DNA from: UMGS1484 sp045661365
GTDB lineage: Bacteria > Bacillota > Clostridia > Oscillospirales > Acutalibacteraceae
DNA length: 13,548 nucleotides
Reading direction: 5' to 3'
Assembly (NCBI GenBank): GCA_045661365.1
Contig: JAZRFL010000121.1
Location: 1-13,548 of the forward strand
Positions 5,967 through 12,904 of this stretch are shown piece by piece (position 1 is the first letter of the stretch; each line of letters starts with the position of its first letter). The notes under the pieces are model-generated. The model saw only the letters and a list, made by a program, of their open reading frames with translations. It did no database searches and was not told the DNA's origin. Made by a program: the position numbers and the translations under genes.

Positions 5967-6102
5967 GGATTGCCACCATGTCGGAACAAGGCTCCGCCAC
6001 AGCGTTTCCCCCTGCGGGGAAAACTTGCGTGCTACGCTGTTCCTCCTTCTCCCCAAAAAGCGTTGCTTTTCGGGGACCCCTTTTTGCCGGCTCGCAATGA
6101 CA
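5967..6102. repeat. Composite repeat: 100-bp element nested in REP-like ends
   Basis: The outer ends GGATTGCCAC (5967-5976) and CTCGCAATGACA (6091-6102) are the same as those of the 40-nt palindromes at 466 and 6194. Here, however, the interior is replaced by a longer segment carrying the 100-bp element. Confidence 0.65.
5981..6080 (+). repeat. 100-bp inverted repeat, arm 1
   Basis: The reverse complement of 6587-6686 matches this stretch at 98 of 100 positions by eye (differences at 5998 and 6049). Internally it has several small hairpins, including CCCCAAAAAGC...GCTTTTCGGGG near its end and GTTTCCCC...GGGGAAAAC in the middle. Confidence 0.88.
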
Positions 6103-6193
6103 GGAATTGGGTGGGTTTGTTCGTGGTAACCTTATGTAGTTGAAGGATAAAACCGATTTACGACATTACGCAATCACACTTCCCACTTATGTC

Positions 6194-6233
6194 ATTGCGA
6201 GGAGGAGCGTCTTGTCCGCTCCTCCGTGGCAAT
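6194..6233. repeat. Palindromic dispersed (REP-like) repeat, copy 2, inverted
   Basis: The outer stem ATTGC/GCAAT and inner stem GGAGGAGCG/CGCTCCTCC match copy 1 (466-505) in reverse complement, with one compensated base pair and two or three loop changes. Confidence 0.75.
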
Positions 6234-6265
6234 CCGTCCTTCTTTTCAAAAAGGACAATCCCTCA

Positions 6266-6310
6266 GTCATTGAGTCACGCTCAATGACAGCTCCCTTTGC
6301 ACAAGGGAGC
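6266..6310. repeat. Double hairpin repeat
   Basis: GTCATTGAG/CTCAATGAC (6266-6288) is followed at once by GCTCCCTT/AAGGGAGC (6290-6310). Both stems are perfect. The motif CCTCAGTCA before it also occurs at 5901, ahead of another hairpin, suggesting a second dispersed family. Confidence 0.6.
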
Positions 6311-6435
6311 CGAACGGGTTGTGTTGCCTTTTTGGGCTTTGTTTATGCAACCAAGGTTACCGATTTCCTTGCCTCCTTCTGACGAGGGTAACGAGCGTGA
6401 GCGCTCGCAGTGCGAGAAACAGCGAAGGCGTAGTT

Positions 6436-6529
6436 GGTGCCGCGGTCGAAAAAACCGAGGAGTAGCACGGAGTGCCCGATGGTTTTTTCGGGCACCGCAA
6501 ACGGAAAGGATTTTGCTTTAGCAAAAGAC
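6436..6529. repeat. Structured palindromic repeat unit
   Basis: GGTGCC (6436-6441) and CGAAAAAACC (6447-6456) pair with GGTTTTTTCG (6481-6490) and GGCACC (6491-6496). A separate hairpin TTTTGC/GCAAAA follows at 6514-6529. No reading frame through it is credible. Confidence 0.5.
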
Positions 6530-6586
6530 GGAGGGAGAGATTGCTGACATTCGAATGAATGAGTAGAATCGGTAGCAAAACAAAAC

Positions 6587-6686
6587 GGGGTCCCCGAAAA
6601 GCAACGCTTTTTGGGGAAAAGGAGGAACAGCGTAGCACGCAAGTTTTCCCCGCAGGGGGAAACGCTGTCGCGGAGCCTTGTTCCGA
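6587..6686 (-). repeat. 100-bp inverted repeat, arm 2
   Basis: This is the inverted copy of 5981-6080, 98% identical. Unlike arm 1, it is not flanked by the ATTGC/GCAAT ends. Confidence 0.88.
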
Positions 6687-6770
6687 CGCACGTTGAGTGT
6701 GGGAAAAACCGCTAAAAAGCGAGATAAAATCATCTGCGTAGCAGATACCGCTGAAAGAAACTAAATCAAA

Positions 6771-6806
6771 CAAAAACAAAGCACCTCGGGTAGTCCAAGG
6801 TACTTT
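6771..6806 (-). terminator. Terminator-like hairpin on the minus strand
   Basis: On the minus strand AAAGTACCTTGG and CCGAGGTGCTTT form a 12-bp stem with two mismatches and are followed by GTTTTTG. It stands about 25 bases beyond the copy of the sigF 3' end at 6831-6851, the same arrangement as the true sigF terminator. Confidence 0.5.
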
Positions 6807-6830
6807 GCCAAGCATATATATAAGCCCTCG

Positions 6831-6851
6831 CTTTTGTTCTACGTCAAAATG
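6831..6851. repeat. 21-bp direct repeat, copy of the sigF 3' end
   Basis: Identical over 21 bases to 7086-7106, which holds the last codons of sigF (I-L-T and the stop) and the first bases after it. The copies are 255 bp apart in the same orientation. Confidence 0.8.
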
Positions 6852-7018
6852 CGTCCGCGCTACGGTTGGGCGAAAAGATGAGTTGGTCAAGCGTGGCGTG
6901 GGAGCAGTTTGGCGTAGAAGGCGGTTTCTCCGACCCGAAGGCGTATGCGATACGCCGAGAGGGAGGAAAACCGACTAAAAAGAAACAATCGAAAGTCCAA
7001 ATCCGCAGGATTTGCACA

Positions 7019-7060
7019 ATAAAAAGGTGCCTTGTATATCGGATTGTTGCAAGACACCTT
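7019..7060 (-). terminator. Intrinsic terminator of the spoIIA operon
   Basis: On the minus strand AAGGTGTCTTG and CAAGGCACCTT (7050-7060 with 7024-7034) form an 11-bp stem with one G-T pair, followed by TTTTT. It lies about 34 bases after the sigF stop. Confidence 0.85.
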
Positions 7061-7085
7061 ACCGATTTTAAAATGATTCTTGTTT

Positions 7086-7106
7086 CTTTTGTTCTACGTC
7101 AAAATG
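7086..7106. repeat. 21-bp direct repeat at the sigF stop codon
   Basis: Partner of 6831-6851. It spans the codons for the last three residues of SigF, its TAG and eight bases downstream. Confidence 0.8.
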
Positions 7107-7762
7107 TGGCGAAGGTACTGCAGGATCTTGCGTTCGCGGCGAGAGACCTGTACCTGGGTCATGCCCAATACTTGTGCGGTAACCGTCTGTGTCTTCCCCT
7201 CAAAATACCGCAAGCGAATCAGCTCCCGATCGGTCTCGCAAAGGGTTTGGTAGCCTGTTTGCAGGGCATCTTGTTCACACAGCGCATCTTCACAACTGTC
7301 TACGGGCAGATCCCATTGCCCGTCTTCCTCCTCGTCGGTGGTTACGGTAAGGGACAAAACAGGGCGGGCGGCGCATACTGCTTCGGTCACCTGCTCTCGG
7401 GTCAAGGACAAGGCGTCGGCCAATTCTCCCACGGTGGGTTGCCGTCCCAATTGCTCGGTCAGGGTGGGGGTAATGCGATTGATCTGCATCATGCGTTCTT
7501 TTATGGTGCGGCTGATCTTGATACTGCCGCCGTCGCGAAACAGGCGGCGAATTTCCCCCAAGATTACCGGTACTGCGTAGGTGGAAAAGCATACGCCCCG
7601 TTCACGGTCAAAGCCTTGGGCGGCTTTGCACAGACCCAAACAGCCCGCACCGTACAGGTCGTCGTAGTCGATTCCCTTGCCTTGCAGTCGGTGACAGCAG
7701 GTGTGCACCAGCCCCAGATTTTGTTCTACCAATTGTTGGTAGCATGCCGTGGGGGTGTTCAT
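7094..7762 (-). CDS. sigF: RNA polymerase sigma-F factor, early forespore
   Basis: The product has 222 residues from the ATG at 7762-7760, which overlaps the spoIIAB stop (ATGA). A longer frame upstream is the shadow of spoIIAB. It has sigma-70 regions 2 (about 34-77, DDLYGAGCLGLCKAAQGFDRE and FSTYAVPVILGEIRRLFRD), 3 (about 85-135) and 4 with a helix-turn-helix (about 174-218, LIRLRYFEGKTQ...VSRRERKIL). There is no region 1.1, as usual for sporulation sigmas. The length is slightly shorter than Bacillus SigF (about 255), mainly at the N-terminus. SigG is the nearest alternative, but location behind spoIIAA-spoIIAB decides for SigF. It directs forespore genes after septation and is held inactive by SpoIIAB. 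Its last three codons and stop are repeated 255 bp further along the minus strand. Confidence 0.95.
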   Translation of the reverse strand: MNTPTACYQQLVEQNLGLVHTCCHRLQGKGIDYDDLYGAGCLGLCKAAQGFDRERGVCFSTYAVPVILGEIRRLFRDGGSIKISRTIKERMMQINRITPTLTEQLGRQPTVGELADALSLTREQVTEAVCAARPVLSLTVTTDEEEDGQWDLPVDSCEDALCEQDALQTGYQTLCETDRELIRLRYFEGKTQTVTAQVLGMTQVQVSRRERKILQYLRHILT

Positions 7763-8190
7763 CGGGTCTTGATCACCTTTTCCATGGTTACGGTAGTCCC
7801 TTTGCCGGGGGTGGAGCGTACCCGCAGGCTGTCGGTAAAGCTTTGCATGACCGAAAATCCCAGTCCCGACCGCTCGGCGCCGCCGGTGGTATACAGGGGT
7901 TCCATGGCTTGGGCGACGTTTTCGATTCCGCACCCTTTGTCTCGGATCTTAATGCGTACCCGCTTGTCCTCGAACAGGTCTACGGTTATGTAAATAGGCC
8001 CTATGGTGTTGCCGTAGGCATGAACAATGCAGTTGGTGACTGCTTCGGACACGGCGGTTTTTATGTCGCCCAGTTCTTCTACCGTGGGATCAAACTGGGC
8101 GGCAAATGCTGCCACCGCCACACGGGCATACCCTTCGTTGACCGAGCGGGACAGCAGGGTGATTTTGGTTTGATTGACCGATTTTTGCAT
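7759..8190 (-). CDS. spoIIAB: Anti-sigma-F factor and serine kinase SpoIIAB
   Basis: The product has 143 residues (Bacillus protein 146). The start ATG at 8190 shares one base with the spoIIAA stop (TAATG), and AAGGAGGG lies just ahead. It has the GHKL ATPase/kinase fold: N-box EAVTNCIVHAYG (49-60), G1 box DKGCGIEN (84-91), and G2 region GGAERSGLGFSVMQSF (103-118) with GKGTTVTM (129-136). SpoIIAB binds SigF with ATP and keeps it inactive. It also phosphorylates SpoIIAA on a serine, and unphosphorylated SpoIIAA frees SigF. All ATP-binding residues expected by eye are present. Gene order and the overlapping start/stop codons on both sides indicate coupled translation, which would keep the three proteins at fixed ratio. 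Confidence 0.96.
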   Translation of the reverse strand: MQKSVNQTKITLLSRSVNEGYARVAVAAFAAQFDPTVEELGDIKTAVSEAVTNCIVHAYGNTIGPIYITVDLFEDKRVRIKIRDKGCGIENVAQAMEPLYTTGGAERSGLGFSVMQSFTDSLRVRSTPGKGTTVTMEKVIKTR

Positions 8191-8525
8191 TATGGCAATT
8201 CCCTCCTTGCGGGTGTGGTTTTGTGAATGACCGCCAATCGTTCCAGACCGGCAATACGCATTACCTTGTAAATGTGGGGGGAGGGATTGACGATATGCAA
8301 TTCTCCCTCGTTGTAGCGGATCTGACGGTAGCGTCCCATGACCAAGCCGATGCCCGAACTGTCCATAAAGGTGACGTCGGTAAAATCCATGACCAACAAT
8401 TTCACGTCGCCGCCCATGAGTTGGGCGTCTATGGCTTGGCGCATGGAGACGGCTTCGTGATGATCGATTTCGCCCGCCAAATAAGCGGTGACGGTTTGTC
8501 CGTCGGATTGAATCCGTAGTGGCAT
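8190..8525 (-). CDS. spoIIAA: Anti-anti-sigma factor SpoIIAA
   Basis: The 111-residue STAS-domain protein is close to the Bacillus length (117). The start is ATG 8525, with AAAGGAGG about 10 bases ahead. The motifs are AGEIDHHEA (17-25) and FMDSSGIGLVMGRYRQI (53-69). Ser56 in DSSG is the equivalent of the phosphorylated Ser58 of Bacillus SpoIIAA. Dephosphorylated SpoIIAA (by SpoIIE, not in this window) binds SpoIIAB and releases SigF. It is the first gene of the operon. Bacterial spoIIA operons are usually read by sigma-H; I did not find a convincing sigma-H site in the 8526-8650 stretch, although a TATGAT-like -10 lies on the minus strand at about 8560-8555. Confidence 0.96.
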   Translation of the reverse strand: MPLRIQSDGQTVTAYLAGEIDHHEAVSMRQAIDAQLMGGDVKLLVMDFTDVTFMDSSGIGLVMGRYRQIRYNEGELHIVNPSPHIYKVMRIAGLERLAVIHKTTPARRELP

Positions 8526-8679
8526 AGATCGAACCTCCTTTTGTGTTTTTTCTTATCATATGCCTTAAAAACTGCGAAAAAAAGAGAATGAGACAGGCTT
8601 AGATACAAAAGGAATGGCGTTTCTTGTGGAAGGAGGGGGAATTTTGACGAAAAAAAACCCGCCGAGCGGGGGAAACTTC

Positions 8680-8708
8680 TTGACAAAACGGGGGAAAAAC
8701 AGTATAGT
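8680..8708 (+). promoter_or_regulatory. Sigma-A promoter of the polyamine transporter operon
   Basis: TTGACA (8680-8685) and TATAGT (8703-8708) are 17 bases apart. Transcription would start near 8715, leaving a short leader of about 35 nt without room for a riboswitch. Confidence 0.85.
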
Positions 8709-8748
8709 ATGGTTATATTATTTTGTAGGCAAGGAAAGGGATGCATAC

Positions 8749-9909
8749 ATGTCCGAAAATATCATTTCGCTGGAGAATATTTCGGTCGCCTTTGACGGTG
8801 AAACCATTTTGGATCAAATTTCGCTGGATATCAAAGACGGAGAATTTATAACCCTGTTAGGACCGTCGGGTTGCGGCAAAACAACTACCCTGAGAATTTT
8901 GGGTGGTTTTGTGGAACCCATGGAAGGCAGGGTTTATTTTGATGGTCAATGTATCAATGGGGTACCCGCCCACAAACGGCAGGTGTCTACCATTTTCCAA
9001 CGGTACGCGTTGTTTCCTCATTTAAACGTATACGAAAACATTGCCTTTGGTCTGCGGGTGCGAAAGGTACCCGAAGCCGAGTTGTGCGATCGGGTAGAGG
9101 AAGCCTTGGCGCTGGTGAATTTGCGCGGATTTGAAAAGCGCAAGATCGCCGCGCTGTCGGGCGGTCAACAGCAACGGGTGGCAATTGCCCGTGCGGTGGT
9201 GACCCGTCCCAAGGTGTTGTTGTTGGACGAGCCGTTGGCGGCACTTGACCTGAAATTGCGAAAAGATATGCAGGTGGAACTAAAAAATATTCAGCAAAGC
9301 CTGGGCATTACCTTTGTATTTGTTACCCACGACCAAGAAGAAGCCTTGTCCATGTCTGATCGTGTGGTGGTTATGGACAACGGTAAGATTCAACAAATCG
9401 GTACTCCCCAAGACATTTACAACGAACCCCAAAACGCATTTGTTGCCGATTTTATAGGAGAAAGTAATATTTTGGACGGGGTTATGCTTCGCGACGGCTT
9501 GTGCCGTTTGGCGGGCAAAGAATTTGTGTGTGTCGACGGCGGTTTTGGAGAAAACACGCCCGTAGACGTGGTAATTCGTCCCGAAGATATTAAAGTCACC
9601 GCGCCCCAAGACGGCATGCTGTCGGGTGTGGTAACCGGCTCTACCTTTAAAGGGGTGCACTACGAGGTGATCGTAGACATAAAGGGCTTTAAGTGGATGA
9701 TTCAAACCACCGCTTGTATTAAAGAAGGGGATCACATTGGTATGGTGATCGGCCCCGAAGATATTCATATTATGCAAAAATCCGAGTATTCCGGTATGTT
9801 TGGGGATTATAGCTCGTTTAGTGATGAAATGGACTATATCGACGACCCCGCCTATGATTTGTCAGAGGAAGAAGAAGGTACAGAAGGAGGCGAGGATCGG
9901 GTTGACTAA
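8749..9909 (+). CDS. potA: Spermidine/putrescine ABC transporter ATP-binding protein PotA
   Basis: The product has 386 residues from ATG 8749, with AAGGAAAGGG 8 bases ahead; the frame continues upstream past the promoter and is not translated there. It has a complete ABC ATPase: Walker A GPSGCGKT (38-45), Q-loop FQRYALFP (83-90), signature LSGGQQQR (136-143), Walker B VLLLDEP (156-162) and H-loop VTHD (192-195). A C-terminal TOBE-type domain (about 285-345; VIRPEDIKV and VIGPEDIHIM) follows, as in PotA/MalK-class ATPases. It energises uptake of polyamines through PotB and PotC. After the TOBE domain comes an unusual acidic tail of about 40 residues (DEMDYIDDPAYDLSEEEEG). The end overlaps the potB start by 8 bases. 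Polyamine specificity rests on the potB and potCD neighbours. Confidence 0.93.
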   Translation: MSENIISLENISVAFDGETILDQISLDIKDGEFITLLGPSGCGKTTTLRILGGFVEPMEGRVYFDGQCINGVPAHKRQVSTIFQRYALFPHLNVYENIAFGLRVRKVPEAELCDRVEEALALVNLRGFEKRKIAALSGGQQQRVAIARAVVTRPKVLLLDEPLAALDLKLRKDMQVELKNIQQSLGITFVFVTHDQEEALSMSDRVVVMDNGKIQQIGTPQDIYNEPQNAFVADFIGESNILDGVMLRDGLCRLAGKEFVCVDGGFGENTPVDVVIRPEDIKVTAPQDGMLSGVVTGSTFKGVHYEVIVDIKGFKWMIQTTACIKEGDHIGMVIGPEDIHIMQKSEYSGMFGDYSSFSDEMDYIDDPAYDLSEEEEGTEGGEDRVD

Positions 9910-10726
9910 ACGTCGTGGTTTGGGACAACGTTTGTTGGCCGCGCCCTATATTGTTTGGGCGGCGATTTTTATCATTGTGCCTTTGTGCATGGTGCTGTAT
10001 TATGCTTTTACCGATGCAAGCGGTGCCTTTACCTTGCAAAACTTCAGCGATATTTCCAATTTTTCTCATACCTTTGTGTTGTCTATTTGGTTGGGGGTAA
10101 TAGCAACGGCCATTTGCTTGGTTATTGCCTATCCTTTGGCTTATGTTATTTCCCGCATGAAACCTCATCACCAAAAGTTTATGATGATGCTGGTCATGCT
10201 GCCCATGTGGATCAACCTGTTGCTTCGTACCTATGCGCTTATGAAGATTTTGGAAGACACCGGTCTGATCAACAGCATTTTGGAATGGATGGGTCTGCCC
10301 CCCATGCACATGATCAATACCGAGGGTGCGGTGGTTGCCGGGATGGTGTACAACTTCATCCCTTACATGATCCTGCCCATTTACAACGTCATGAGCCGCA
10401 TCGACACCCCTGTGTTAGAGGCTTCTCGCGATTTGGGCGGCAATTTTTGGCAAACCTTCCGTCGGGTGATTTTCCCCTTGAGCTTGCCGGGAATTGTGTC
10501 GGGGATCACCATGGTGTTTGTGCCTTCGGTCAGTACCTTTTACATTTCCACCAAGCTGGGTGGCAATATGGCACTGGTGGGGGACATTATAGAATTCACC
10601 TTTACCGGCGAGGCCAACTACAACGTAGGTGCTACCATGTCCTTGATCCTTATGGTCATGATCTTGGTGTGTATGCTGGTAATGAATCGGTTTTCCGATG
10701 GGGATGAGGAGGCGATGATCGTATGA
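9902..10726 (+). CDS. potB: Spermidine/putrescine ABC transporter permease PotB
   Basis: The product has 274 residues, matching the usual length (about 275). I chose TTG 9902 as the start: AAGGAGG (9884-9890) lies 11 bases upstream, and earlier in-frame ATGs lie deep inside potA. About six transmembrane helices are visible (first at about 12-36, last at about 244-262). The EAA loop that contacts the ATPase is EASRDLGGNFWQTFRRVIFP (173-192). The stretch YAFTDASGAFTLQNFSD and the NLLLRTYALMKIL segment are typical of PotB. It forms the membrane channel together with the PotC half of the next protein. The start overlaps potA, and its stop overlaps the next start as ATGA, so the operon is tightly coupled. 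Confidence 0.92.
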   Translation: MTKRRGLGQRLLAAPYIVWAAIFIIVPLCMVLYYAFTDASGAFTLQNFSDISNFSHTFVLSIWLGVIATAICLVIAYPLAYVISRMKPHHQKFMMMLVMLPMWINLLLRTYALMKILEDTGLINSILEWMGLPPMHMINTEGAVVAGMVYNFIPYMILPIYNVMSRIDTPVLEASRDLGGNFWQTFRRVIFPLSLPGIVSGITMVFVPSVSTFYISTKLGGNMALVGDIIEFTFTGEANYNVGATMSLILMVMILVCMLVMNRFSDGDEEAMIV

Positions 10727-12804
10727 AACGAGTGTCTCCTGTGTCCAAGTTTTATCTGGTATTGGCGTTTTTGGTGATGTATGCGCCTATTTTGGTGCTG
10801 ATCTTCTTTTCCTTTAACGCCGGAGAATCCACCAGCAATTTTGAGGGATTTTCTTTGCGCTGGTACCAGGCGTTGTTTCAAAATGACGAGGTTATGCAGT
10901 CGCTGTACAACACCCTGCTGTTGGCGGCGGTGTCGGCGGTGATTTCTACCGTGTTGGGTACGGCCGCGGCGGTGGGAATCAGTGGTATGAAACGGTGGCA
11001 ACGCAAGGCGATCAACACCGTGACCAATCTGCCTATGATGAATCCCGACATTGTAACCGGTGTGTCCATGTTGCTTTTGTTCGTATTTGCGGGCAGTTTG
11101 TTCCGTTCCAGTTCGGTCTTGGGCTTTTGGACCTTGCTGATCGCTCACATCACCTTTAGCTTGCCTTATGTGATTTTGTCGGTGCAACCGGTGCTTTCTA
11201 AAGTGGACGTGCATTTGTCCGAGGCGGCTCAAGATTTGGGCTATACGCCGTTTAAGGCGTTTTTTAAAGTGGTGTTCCCCTCCATTTGGTCGGGCATCCT
11301 CACCGGATTTATGATGGCCTTTACCCTGTCGGTCGACGATTTTGTCATCAGCGTGTTTACCGCAGGCCCCTCGTTTTCCACCCTGCCGTTGCATATTTAC
11401 TCCATGACCAAGAAACCGGTCAAGCCGGATATCAACGCCCTGTCCACCATCATGTTTGTGGGGGTTCTTGTGCTTTTGGTGCTTATCAATTGGCAAGAAG
11501 ACCGTAACGAAAGAAAAAAGAAAAAAGAAAAAAGTGGTTGGCTTAAGATTGTATTGATTGTGACGTGTTTGGCCATAGTAGTCGGCTTGTTTAGTCGCTG
11601 TTCTGTGGGAACACCCACTACCAGTACGTCGGAAGTGCTCAACGTGTACAACTGGGGCGTGTATATGGAAATCGGGGAAGAGGACCAAAGCTTGGATGTG
11701 AATGCCGCTTTTGAACAGTGGTATAAGCAGACCTACGGCCGAGAAATCACGGTCAACTACACCACCTATGAAAACAACGAGGTCATGTACCAAAAGTTGG
11801 TGGCGGGTGGTGCCGAGTATGATATTGTCATTCCCTCCGACTACATGATCGACCGCATGATCAAAGAAGATCTGTTGGAAAAATTGGATTTTGCCAACAT
11901 TCCCAATTACCAAAATATTGATGACCAATTTAAAGACGGCAGTTGGCAATACGACCCCACAGGGGAGTACAGCGTGCCCTATATGTGGGGTTACCTGGTG
12001 CTGGTGTACAACACCGACCACGTAGATGCCGCCAAGGTCAACAAATGGGACGTGCTGTGGAATCCAGAGTATGCGGGAAAGATCCTTATGTTTAACAATC
12101 CCCGAGATACCTTTGCCATCGCCCTGGCCAAAAACGGTTTTAGCTTAAACACCACCGATGCCGGGGAATGGGAACAGGCGTATCAAGATCTGATCGCCCA
12201 AAAACCCTTGGTGCAGTCTTACGTAACCGACGAAATTTTTGACAAAATGCAAAACGGCGAAGCCTACATTGCTCCCTGCTATTACGGTGACTTTTTGGTC
12301 ATGCAGGAAGAAGCCGCCGAGGGCGTGAATTTGGAATGCGGCTTTATTGAGGGGCAGACCACCAACAAGTATTTGGACGCTATGTGTGTCCCCAAGGGCT
12401 GCCAAAACAAATTTGCCGCCGAAGCCTACATTAACTTTATGTGCAGTTATGAGGCGGGGGTTACCAACGCAAACTACACCGGGTATTCCAGTCCGCTGAA
12501 AAACATAACCGACCGTGAAGATTACGACTATGCCGATCTTCCCAGCTTGTACCCTGCTGACACCGGTCATATGGAAGAGTATCGGTACTTGGGGCCGGGG
12601 GTACAGACCGTAATGGACAACTACTGGAAAAACCTGAAGCAAAACGAAGGCAGCGTATGGATGTATATCATTTTGGTGCTGGTGGTGTTACTGGTGGTTG
12701 GTGCGGTGATCTATAATAAGCAGGTGCAAAAACGGCGAGAACGGTTGCAAAAGGCCGCACGGGAAAGATTCTCTTTGCAAGAAAAAATGGCAAAGAAATC
12801 CTAA
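10723..12804 (+). CDS. potCD: PotC-PotD fusion: polyamine permease joined to substrate-binding protein
   Basis: The single polypeptide has 693 residues. Residues 1-258 are a PotC-type permease with six helices and the EAA loop EAAQDLGYTPFKAFFKVVFP (167-186). A basic linker (RNERKKKKEK, 261-270) leads to a seventh helix (about 273-290). That helix carries the outward binding-protein domain (about 305-640): LNVYNWGVYM, EYDIVIPSDYMIDRMIKEDL and VPYMWGYLVLVYNTD are PotD-like. A further helix (646-665) and a basic C-terminal tail of about 28 residues close the protein. The binding domain is therefore fixed to the membrane at both ends; no lipobox is present (LFSRC). PotCD fusions are known from Mollicutes and Firmicutes. 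The second anchor is less usual, in my recollection. No frameshift is seen, so the fusion is real in this sequence. It supplies substrate binding and half of the channel. Confidence 0.92.
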   Translation: MKRVSPVSKFYLVLAFLVMYAPILVLIFFSFNAGESTSNFEGFSLRWYQALFQNDEVMQSLYNTLLLAAVSAVISTVLGTAAAVGISGMKRWQRKAINTVTNLPMMNPDIVTGVSMLLLFVFAGSLFRSSSVLGFWTLLIAHITFSLPYVILSVQPVLSKVDVHLSEAAQDLGYTPFKAFFKVVFPSIWSGILTGFMMAFTLSVDDFVISVFTAGPSFSTLPLHIYSMTKKPVKPDINALSTIMFVGVLVLLVLINWQEDRNERKKKKEKSGWLKIVLIVTCLAIVVGLFSRCSVGTPTTSTSEVLNVYNWGVYMEIGEEDQSLDVNAAFEQWYKQTYGREITVNYTTYENNEVMYQKLVAGGAEYDIVIPSDYMIDRMIKEDLLEKLDFANIPNYQNIDDQFKDGSWQYDPTGEYSVPYMWGYLVLVYNTDHVDAAKVNKWDVLWNPEYAGKILMFNNPRDTFAIALAKNGFSLNTTDAGEWEQAYQDLIAQKPLVQSYVTDEIFDKMQNGEAYIAPCYYGDFLVMQEEAAEGVNLECGFIEGQTTNKYLDAMCVPKGCQNKFAAEAYINFMCSYEAGVTNANYTGYSSPLKNITDREDYDYADLPSLYPADTGHMEEYRYLGPGVQTVMDNYWKNLKQNEGSVWMYIILVLVVLLVVGAVIYNKQVQKRRERLQKAARERFSLQEKMAKKS

Positions 12805-12846
12805 AGGGCTGACCCAATACCGAATTTGTTAAAACCGATGATCGAG

Positions 12847-12881
12847 GCGGAGCTATGGCAGACCATGACTCCGCTTTTTTT
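12847..12881 (+). terminator. Intrinsic terminator of the pot operon
   Basis: GCGGAG (12847-12852) pairs with CTCCGC (12869-12874), with an inner ATGG/CCAT stem and CAGA loop, followed by a run of seven T. It ends only 24 bases before the next start codon. Confidence 0.85.
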
Positions 12882-12904
12882 CAAAGAAAGGATGCGTGCA
12901 AAAT

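Larger units (their letters stand above)
5882..7018. other. Repeat-rich intergenic block between convergent units, no credible gene
   Basis: About 1.1 kb separates the terminator of the B12 unit from the terminator of the convergent spoIIA operon. Reading frames here are short, lack ribosome-binding sites and are composed of repeat sequence (for example Ser/Cys/Arg-rich frames through the 100-bp elements). The block is built from palindromic units: inverted 100-bp elements, a REP-like 40-mer, a double hairpin at 6266-6310, a complex hairpin at 6436-6496, TTTTGC/GCAAAA at 6514-6529, ATCTGC/GCAGAT at 6732-6746, and GGCGTAT/ATACGCC within 6922-6973. This looks like a landing site for dispersed repeats that do not disturb either transcript. 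Confidence 0.75.

Noticed and set aside
5922..6642. Several frames of 60-100 codons in the intergenic block (for example 5938-6129 and 6343-6642)
   Set aside because: They are translations of the palindromic repeats; the same peptide appears from both inverted arms. No ribosome-binding sites are seen.
5882..7018. CRISPR array in the repeat-rich block
   Set aside because: Repeats are palindromic, irregularly spaced and in both orientations. There is no regular direct repeat-spacer pattern and no cas gene.
6866..7993. 375-codon plus-strand frame opposite sigF and spoIIAB
   Set aside because: It is antisense to two genes with complete family motifs, and the first part runs through repeat sequence. 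It is a codon-bias shadow.
8526..8650. Sigma-H promoter for spoIIA
   Set aside because: Expected from Bacillus, but I found no convincing AGGANNT and GAAT pair at proper spacing on the minus strand.
10618..12021. 467-codon minus-strand frame opposite potB and potCD
   Set aside because: His/Gln/Arg-rich composition without domains, antisense to a well-supported fusion gene.
10723..12804. Frameshift or missing stop creating the PotC-PotD fusion
   Set aside because: The frame is continuous with a sensible linker and helix, and such fusions are known in Firmicutes and Mollicutes.
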